From NCBI RefSeq assembly GCF_039545055.1, contig NZ_BAABRP010000016.1:6389-70388 (forward strand): a DNA stretch of 64,000 nt. Reading direction: 5' to 3'. The position numbers and the translations under genes were made by a program. The notes beneath the pieces were generated by a model, which searched no databases, was not told the DNA's origin, and worked only from the letters and a program-made list of their open reading frames with translations. This DNA is from Deinococcus carri (GTDB taxonomy: Bacteria; Deinococcota; Deinococci; Deinococcales; Deinococcaceae). Position 1 is the stretch's first letter. The number at the start of each line of letters is the position of its first letter. Positions 56,458 to 64,000 of this stretch are shown here, piece by piece.

Positions 56458-56483
56458 CGGCCTGTCAGGAAGGCCGCGTTAGC

Positions 56484-57146
56484 ATGTGCGCCGGAATGCA
56501 TGACTTCGTGGTGCCCGGGGTGACGCTGGAGGCCGGGCTGCACTGGCTCGACCTGCTGGGCGTGCTGGCCTTCAGCATGTCGGGCGCGCTGCTGGCGGTG
56601 CGCAAGAGATTCGACCTGTTCGGGGTGCTGGTGCTGGGCTGCGTGACGGCCGTGGGTGGCGGGGCCATCCGCGACACCCTGACGGGGCAGACGCCGCCCC
56701 TCTTCCTGCGCGACGAGACATATCTGTGGGTCGCGCTGCTGGGCGCGCTGTTGGCCTTTGCCTTCGGGGAGCGGCTGGCCCGTTTCGAGCGGACGCTGAG
56801 CGTGTTCGACACCGTGGGGCTGGGGCTGTTCGCGGCGTCGGGGGCGCTGGGGGCCGTGAACTTCGGGCTGGGGCCGCTGGGGGTGGTCTTCGCGGGGATG
56901 CTCAGCGGGGTGGGCGGCGGCATCATCCGCGACCTGATCGCCAATGAGGTCCCCGAGGTGATGTACCGCCGCGAGCAGCTCTACGCCACCGCCGCCGCGG
57001 CCGGGGCCGCCGCCGTCTACCTGCTGCACCCCCACCTCACGCCCTTTCAGGCCCAGCTTGGCGGGTCAGTCGTGGTGATCGCGCTGCGCTGGCTCTCGCG
57101 CCGGGGCTGGGTGCGGCTGCCCGTGCGCCGTCTGCCCGGCGAGTGA
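56484..57146 (+). CDS. TRIC/UPF0126-family membrane channel protein
   Basis: Membrane protein of about 220 residues with two homologous halves of three helices, each containing a glycine signature: AVGGGAIRDTL (about residues 55-65) and GVGGGIIRDLI (about 142-152). Prokaryotic TRIC channels conduct potassium as homotrimers. Either the ATG at 56484 or at 56496 (MHDFVVPG) could be the start; the second is 10 nt after a TAGCAT box. The C-terminus is basic. Confidence 0.87.
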   Translation: MCAGMHDFVVPGVTLEAGLHWLDLLGVLAFSMSGALLAVRKRFDLFGVLVLGCVTAVGGGAIRDTLTGQTPPLFLRDETYLWVALLGALLAFAFGERLARFERTLSVFDTVGLGLFAASGALGAVNFGLGPLGVVFAGMLSGVGGGIIRDLIANEVPEVMYRREQLYATAAAAGAAAVYLLHPHLTPFQAQLGGSVVVIALRWLSRRGWVRLPVRRLPGE

Positions 57147-57202
57147 GGGCCAACTTCCCCTCGAACCTGGCCCCCTGAACGCGGTGCAATCCGGCTGCGC
57201 GT

Positions 57203-57208
57203 TAGAAT
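57203..57208 (+). promoter_or_regulatory. Leaderless -10 box of the Cys/Met PLP enzyme
   Basis: TAGAAT, 6 nt before the ATG at 57215. Confidence 0.6.
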
Positions 57209-57214
57209 GGGCTG

Positions 57215-58411
<1,197 letters not shown>

Positions 58412-58435
58412 GAAACGCAGAAGGGGGAGGGCAGA

Positions 58436-58466
58436 GGGCAGAAGGCGAGAGTCCAGCCTTCTGCCC
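58436..58466 (+). terminator. Hairpin after the PLP enzyme gene
   Basis: GGGCAGAAGGC (58436-58446) and GCCTTCTGCCC (58456-58466), 11 bp perfect. It is built from GGCAGA/AAGG words and lacks a U-tract. Confidence 0.5.
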
Positions 58467-58512
58467 TTCGCCTTCCGTGAGCATCTTGCACACGTCACTC
58501 TCCCAGAGGTGC

Positions 58513-58518
58513 TATCCT
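58513..58518 (+). promoter_or_regulatory. Probable -10 box of glmS
   Basis: TATCCT, about 40 nt upstream of the ribozyme cleavage site. A GAACC/GGTTC stem (58526-58545) would form at the RNA 5' end. Confidence 0.45.
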
Positions 58519-58549
58519 GCTCCCCGAACCGTTGGTGTCCGGTTCACGC

Positions 58550-58745
58550 AAAACGGGAAGCGCAAGGTCTGCCCCCGAGCCTGTCAGACGGCGGGCGGCA
58601 GAAGACGAGGTGGAGGTGAGCGAGTTTCTGCGGATGCCTCCAGGCCCCGGCACGGGCCTACCCGACTCTCCGAATCCCGGGGAGGGAAGCGCGGCGATAA
58701 GCTCCTGCGGCGACGCAGAGATAAGGCCGCGCAGTGACACAACCC
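58550..58745 (+). ncRNA. glmS glucosamine-6-phosphate-activated ribozyme
   Basis: Self-cleaving riboswitch in the glmS leader. GACGAGGTGGAGG at 58604-58616 and GCGGATGCCTCC at 58630-58641 match the conserved P2.1/P2.2 core of the B. subtilis ribozyme. The predicted cleavage site is A58559|G58560 in AAGCGC. On binding GlcN6P the RNA cuts itself and the glmS mRNA is destabilised, giving feedback on cell-wall precursor synthesis. The 3' boundary is approximate. Confidence 0.9.
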
Positions 58746-58914
58746 AGACACCGCCCGCCCTGGCCCTGCGCCGGGTGCGGGTCAGGAGCAAGCGGGTTGG
58801 TCCAGGCTCCAGTTTTCCGGTTTCCAGTACGAGGAACCCTCCAAACTTCCGCCTGAACCAACTTTCTCCCACTCGCTCCGCTCGGGTGCGCCTGCGGCGC
58901 ACCAGGAGGCTTTT
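58746..58914 (+). other. Spacer between the ribozyme and glmS
   Basis: About 170 nt with no gene. A GGTGCGC/GCGCACC hairpin (58885-58903) lies just before the AGGAGG ribosome-binding site (58904-58909). Confidence 0.5.
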
Positions 58915-60735
<1,821 letters not shown>

Positions 60736-60783
60736 AACAGGAGTCTGGAAGGGGCGGGGGCCGTGTGCCTGCCGCCCCTTCGC

Positions 60784-61440
60784 TCATTCCGCCCCGGCCA
60801 GCACCACGTACCGTTCCTCCTGATAGGGGAGGCCCCTGGCGGTGGCCCGCGTCTCCCAGTCCTCCTGCCGCGCCTCCTCGCCCATCCATTCGCAGCGGGT
60901 GACCCAGTCCTCCCAGCGCGGTGTCCAGGCCCGCACCGACACGCGCCACTCGCCGTGGATAGTCCAGCCCACCGCGACGAGGCGCTCCGGCACCTGCGGC
61001 ACCTCCAGCGTCGGCCCCACGTACAGGAACCGGCCGCCCGGCGCGGCGACAGCGGGCAGGTGCCCGATCACCCCGGTCGGCCCACGCCGCGACACGATCA
61101 GGTCGAAGGGTCCCCGCAGGGCATCCGGCACCGCGCCGCGCCCGTCCCACAGGCAGAATTCGGCATGGGGCGCGTTGTCGCGGGCCAGTGCCAGCAGTTC
61201 GGGCTGGCGGTCGTAGGCGACCCAGCGCGCGGTCTGTGCGCCAAACCGCGCCGCGTCCGGGCCGTGGCCGCAGCCGGCCTCCAGCACCCGCACCCCTGGC
61301 CCCAGCCGCTCGGCGAGCAGCGCATCGAAGGTGAGTTCGGGGTCGGGGCCATCCAGCACGCGGGTCCAGGGATGCCGGTAGCCGCCCAGCTCGCGGGCCA
61401 ACCGGGCGTACCACTCACGGGAATGCGGCGTAAGCTTCAT
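60784..61440 (-). CDS. Class I SAM-dependent methyltransferase
   Basis: Protein of 218 residues with the SAM motif VRVLEAGCGHGPDAARFG near residues 51-68, VAYDRQPELLALARDN, and LIVSRRGPTG. The target is unknown. The ATG at 61440 (MKLTPHSREW) is chosen over a longer frame; TACGCT lies 9 nt upstream. It converges on glmS with a gap of 48 nt. Confidence 0.8.
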   Translation of the reverse strand: MKLTPHSREWYARLARELGGYRHPWTRVLDGPDPELTFDALLAERLGPGVRVLEAGCGHGPDAARFGAQTARWVAYDRQPELLALARDNAPHAEFCLWDGRGAVPDALRGPFDLIVSRRGPTGVIGHLPAVAAPGGRFLYVGPTLEVPQVPERLVAVGWTIHGEWRVSVRAWTPRWEDWVTRCEWMGEEARQEDWETRATARGLPYQEERYVVLAGAE

Positions 61441-61480
61441 GTGAGGGGCAGCGTACCGTCCGGACAGGCAAGATGGGGGC

Positions 61481-62155
61481 GTGAGTCGGCACTCTTCGGG
61501 CGAGCAATCCAGGCGGGAGTGGTTCAGCGAGGCCATCGGGCGCACCCGGTTCGTGGTGCTGATTGCGGTCGTCGCCGTGCTGCTGGTGTCCTTCAGCCTG
61601 TTTCTTCAGGGCACCATCCTGGCGCTGCAAACCATCTACCAGACCTGGCGCGATCTGCTCGTTGCGGGGGGCGACACCCAGACCGGCTCGCTGTCGGTCC
61701 AGTTTCTGGAGGTGGTCAGCACCATGCTCAAGGCGGTGGTGTTCTACATCATCGGCGTGGGCCTGTACTCGCTGTTCATCAAGCCGCTCAACCTGACGAG
61801 CGCGCTGGGCGTGGAGAGCCTCTCGGACCTGGAGCAGAAAGTGGTGTCGGTGGTCGTCGTGATTCTGGGCGTGACCTTTCTGGAACACTTCATCCGCTGG
61901 GAAAAGCCGCTGGAGACGCTGTATTTCGCGGGGGCCTTCGCGCTGGCGGGGGGGGCGCTGGTCTTCTTCCAGCGGGTCCACCGCGGGCAGGGCGGCGACC
62001 TCCAGCAGCCCGAGGCCAAACTGCGCGCCCGCCGCGAACTCTTCGAGCACGACACCGAGCAGCGAGAGATCAGGGAGGAGGAGGTGCAGCACGCCGCCCT
62101 CGCCACCGAGAGCAAGCTCACCGGCAACGTGGACGCGCAGGAGGGGAGTGGTTAG
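61481..62155 (+). CDS. YqhA-like membrane protein (second copy)
   Basis: Protein of 224 residues starting at GTG 61481. It has four predicted helices (about 24-48, 80-105, 123-143, 150-168), with LGVESLSDLEQKVVSVVVVILGVTFLEHFI matching the conserved block of the UPF0114 family and similar to the protein at 2785-3357. A charged cytoplasmic tail (about 170-224) is longer than in the first copy. CAAGAT lies 6 nt upstream of the GTG. Its TAG stop is made by the left end of a MITE-like element. Confidence 0.75.
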   Translation: MSRHSSGEQSRREWFSEAIGRTRFVVLIAVVAVLLVSFSLFLQGTILALQTIYQTWRDLLVAGGDTQTGSLSVQFLEVVSTMLKAVVFYIIGVGLYSLFIKPLNLTSALGVESLSDLEQKVVSVVVVILGVTFLEHFIRWEKPLETLYFAGAFALAGGALVFFQRVHRGQGGDLQQPEAKLRARRELFEHDTEQREIREEEVQHAALATESKLTGNVDAQEGSG

Positions 62156-62277
62156 GGCGGTGCTCAGAAAGATTGCCGAACCTCTCTGAGCCGAACGGAG
62201 GGAGAAACCATGATGAGGGCGGCGCGAAGTGGAGTTGCTGCATATTTTAGGCAGCAACGTAACGGAGCGCCGCCCTA
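62153..62277. mobile_element. MITE-like element with terminal inverted repeats
   Basis: TAGGGCGGTGCTC (62153-62165) and GAGCGCCGCCCTA (62265-62277) are inverted at 12 of 13 positions. If the outermost TA on each side is a duplicated target, the element is 121 bp (62155-62275) with 11-bp ends, as in IS630/Tc1-related MITEs. An internal hairpin (GTTGCTGC 62234-62241, GCAGCAAC 62251-62258) is present. It has no coding capacity. A shorter relative is at 22305-22361. Confidence 0.6.
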
Positions 62278-62299
62278 GGCCAGTGCTTGGAGCCGCGCT

Positions 62300-62734
<435 letters not shown>

Positions 62735-62876
62735 GGCTACTCCAGAGGTCCGCGTGCCGACGGACGCGGCAGAAGGAAAAAAGGCAGTCGCGTCATGGGG
62801 TACACCTACTGTAACCGACGGCGGCCCGCCCCGGCATGGCAAATGTCTGCCCTGTCCTCCTGCCCGGCAGCCGCCC

Positions 62877-63758
62877 TCACGGGCGAACAGGGGCCGCCAG
62901 CTCCGGCAGCCGCTCCCCGCAGCGGGAGCAGTACCGGGCGTCGGGTGTGTGGCCGCGCAGGCCGCAGCGGGGACAGGTTCGGCTGGGGAACAGGTCGGTG
63001 GTGGGGATGTTCTGTGCCTGTGCCTGGGCGCGCTGGGCGTTGGCGATGCCCACGGTCACGATGCCGGTGGGCACGGCGATGATGCCGTAACCGAGAATCA
63101 TGGCAAGTGAGGCCAGCCCCTTGCCCAGGCCCGTCTTGGGGGCGATGTCGCCGTAGCCCACGGTCGTCAGGGTCACGATGGCCCAGTAGATGCTGGTGGG
63201 AATGCTGGTAAAGCCGTTTTGCGGCCCCTCGATCACGTACATCAGGGCACCGATGATCGTCACCAGGGTCAGGACGGTCGCCACGAAGACCGTAATCTTG
63301 GCGAGGCTGGCCTGGATCGCCTGCTGGAGAATGTTCGCCTCGCTGAGAAAGCGCACCAGCTTGAAGATGCGGAAAATCCGCAGCAGGCGCAGCACCCGCA
63401 CGATCAGCAGGAACTGGGCGGCGGGCAGCAGCAGCGCCAGGTAGCCCGGCAGGATCGAGAGCAGATCGACCACGCCGAAGAAACTGCGGGCGTAGTGGCT
63501 GGCCTGGCGTGCCGAGATCAGCCGCAGAAGGTATTCCACCGTGAACAGCGCCGTGAGGACCAGTTCGAGGTCGTTCAGCAGCGGGCCGTACCGCAGCCGC
63601 ACGCCGGCGACGCTGTCAAGCATCACCGTCAGCACACTAACGAAGATGGCGACGATCAGGCCCAGGTCGAAGACCCGCCCGGCAGGCGTATCGGCGTTGA
63701 AGATGATGTTCCCCAGCGCCACCCGCCACGGTGCCCGCGTGTCCTGCGCCGCTTCCAT
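62877..63758 (-). CDS. Voltage-gated potassium channel-like protein with C-terminal zinc ribbon
   Basis: Protein of 293 residues with six helices. S4 has regularly spaced Arg (VLRLLRIFRIFKLVRF, about residues 122-140), and the selectivity filter TVGYGD is near 199-204. After S6 the tail carries CPRCGLRGHTPDARYCSRCG (about 263-282), a four-Cys zinc ribbon not found in typical Kv channels. The N-terminal part starts MEAAQDTRAPWRVALGNIIF. It lies next to the single-domain response regulator, 142 nt apart, on the same strand. Confidence 0.9.
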   Translation of the reverse strand: MEAAQDTRAPWRVALGNIIFNADTPAGRVFDLGLIVAIFVSVLTVMLDSVAGVRLRYGPLLNDLELVLTALFTVEYLLRLISARQASHYARSFFGVVDLLSILPGYLALLLPAAQFLLIVRVLRLLRIFRIFKLVRFLSEANILQQAIQASLAKITVFVATVLTLVTIIGALMYVIEGPQNGFTSIPTSIYWAIVTLTTVGYGDIAPKTGLGKGLASLAMILGYGIIAVPTGIVTVGIANAQRAQAQAQNIPTTDLFPSRTCPRCGLRGHTPDARYCSRCGERLPELAAPVRP

Positions 63759-63816
63759 AGGTCAGAGTCTAGTGCCACAGCCGCCGCGGTGAGGGTGCCG
63801 GAGTGCCAGGCCGCGC

Positions 63817-63822
63817 TACCCT
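63817..63822 (+). promoter_or_regulatory. Leaderless -10 box before a truncated ORF
   Basis: TACCCT, 6 nt before the ATG at 63829. Confidence 0.4.
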
Positions 63823-63828
63823 GCCCAC

Positions 63829-63906
63829 ATGACCGACGCCCGCACGCCTGCCCGGCCCCGCATCCTGGTTGCCAATGACAGCAGCACGGTTTTCCGGGCA
63901 CCCTAA
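63829..63906 (+). pseudogene. Short ORF resembling the N-terminus of SurE
   Basis: Encodes 25 residues with PRILVANDSSTVFRAP. PRILVAND matches the start of the 5'/3'-nucleotidase SurE, whose next residue is the second Asp of the metal site; here the frame diverges after NDSS and stops. It keeps a leaderless promoter. It may be the remnant of a deleted surE, or a coincidental short ORF. Confidence 0.35.
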
Positions 63907-64000
63907 ACCGCCTGCTGCGCGGCCTCCAGTGGCCGCAGCCCCAGCAGTTCGAGCGCCCCGTCCGGCCGCACCAGCAGCCGCACTTCCAGCAGGTCGAGCA
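63903..64000 (-). CDS. C-terminal end of an unidentified gene
   Basis: A minus-strand frame enters from beyond the window and stops at 63903-63905, reading LDLLEVRLLVRPDGALELLG then LRPLEAAQQAV. The visible 31 residues are too few to identify the gene. Its stop overlaps the stop of the SurE-like ORF. Confidence 0.5.
   Translation of the reverse strand, partial: LDLLEVRLLVRPDGALELLGLRPLEAAQQAV

Overview
The window is high-GC bacterial chromosome from a Deinococcus-type organism. The evidence is a ddrC homologue (a Deinococcaceae-specific DNA-damage gene) behind a radiation/desiccation-response motif, many leaderless genes in which a TANNNT -10 box lies 5-7 nt before the start codon, a bacillithiol-type YpdA reductase, and gene order typical of the region around a chromosomal origin. 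oriC lies at about 9.72-10.0 kb between dnaA and dnaN (both minus strand). It has an AT-rich stretch, a run of TAG trios and about 13 DnaA boxes. mnmG, rsmG, parA and parB lie 14-19 kb away with several parS-like sites.

Layout. 1-5.4 kb: transketolase (cut by the window edge), trmK, a YqhA-type membrane protein, a MOSC protein, then tyrS with a structured leader that begins with a leaderless 13-codon ORF. 5.4-5.6 kb: a second DnaA-box cluster and a bidirectional terminator between tyrS and pyk. 5.6-11.5 kb: pyk, eno, dnaN, oriC, dnaA. 11.5-24 kb, all minus except one small ORF: mscS, an SDR protein, dprA, a secreted protein with a two-component system, the branched-chain 2-oxoacid dehydrogenase genes (E1alpha, E1beta, a small membrane protein, E2) behind a TetR-type palindrome, and a class V aminotransferase. 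24-28.7 kb, plus strand: mnmG, a small LAGLIDADG-like protein, rsmG, parA, parB. 28.7-41.8 kb: VanW/G5 protein, ypdA, fumC, a uracil-DNA glycosylase-like protein, ddrC, lptF-lptG, a cyclopropane synthase-like enzyme, pta and ackA.

41.8-46.9 kb is an accessory island of three translationally coupled genes. Its first product is a 1254-residue protein with an eCIS-type DUF4157 (HEATH) domain, and the second gene has clearly lower GC than its surroundings. 46.9-51.8 kb holds tsaE and a three-gene operon I do not recognise as a described system: a Roadblock/LC7 protein, a signal-peptide membrane protein and a coiled-coil protein. The first and last of these share an N-terminal domain. This operon and the DUF4157 triad are the best candidates for undescribed biology.

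51.9-64 kb: a KBL-type acyltransferase, menG/ubiE, a class A beta-lactamase-like hydrolase, an HTH protein, rpmF, a TRIC-type channel, a Cys/Met PLP enzyme, glmS behind a glmS ribozyme, a methyltransferase, a second YqhA-like protein followed by a MITE-like element, a CheY-like regulator, a Kv-type channel with a zinc-ribbon tail, a possible surE remnant, and the end of an unidentified gene. Many gaps between genes carry GC-rich inverted repeats at gene 3' ends. No rRNA, tRNA, CRISPR array or complete insertion sequence was seen.
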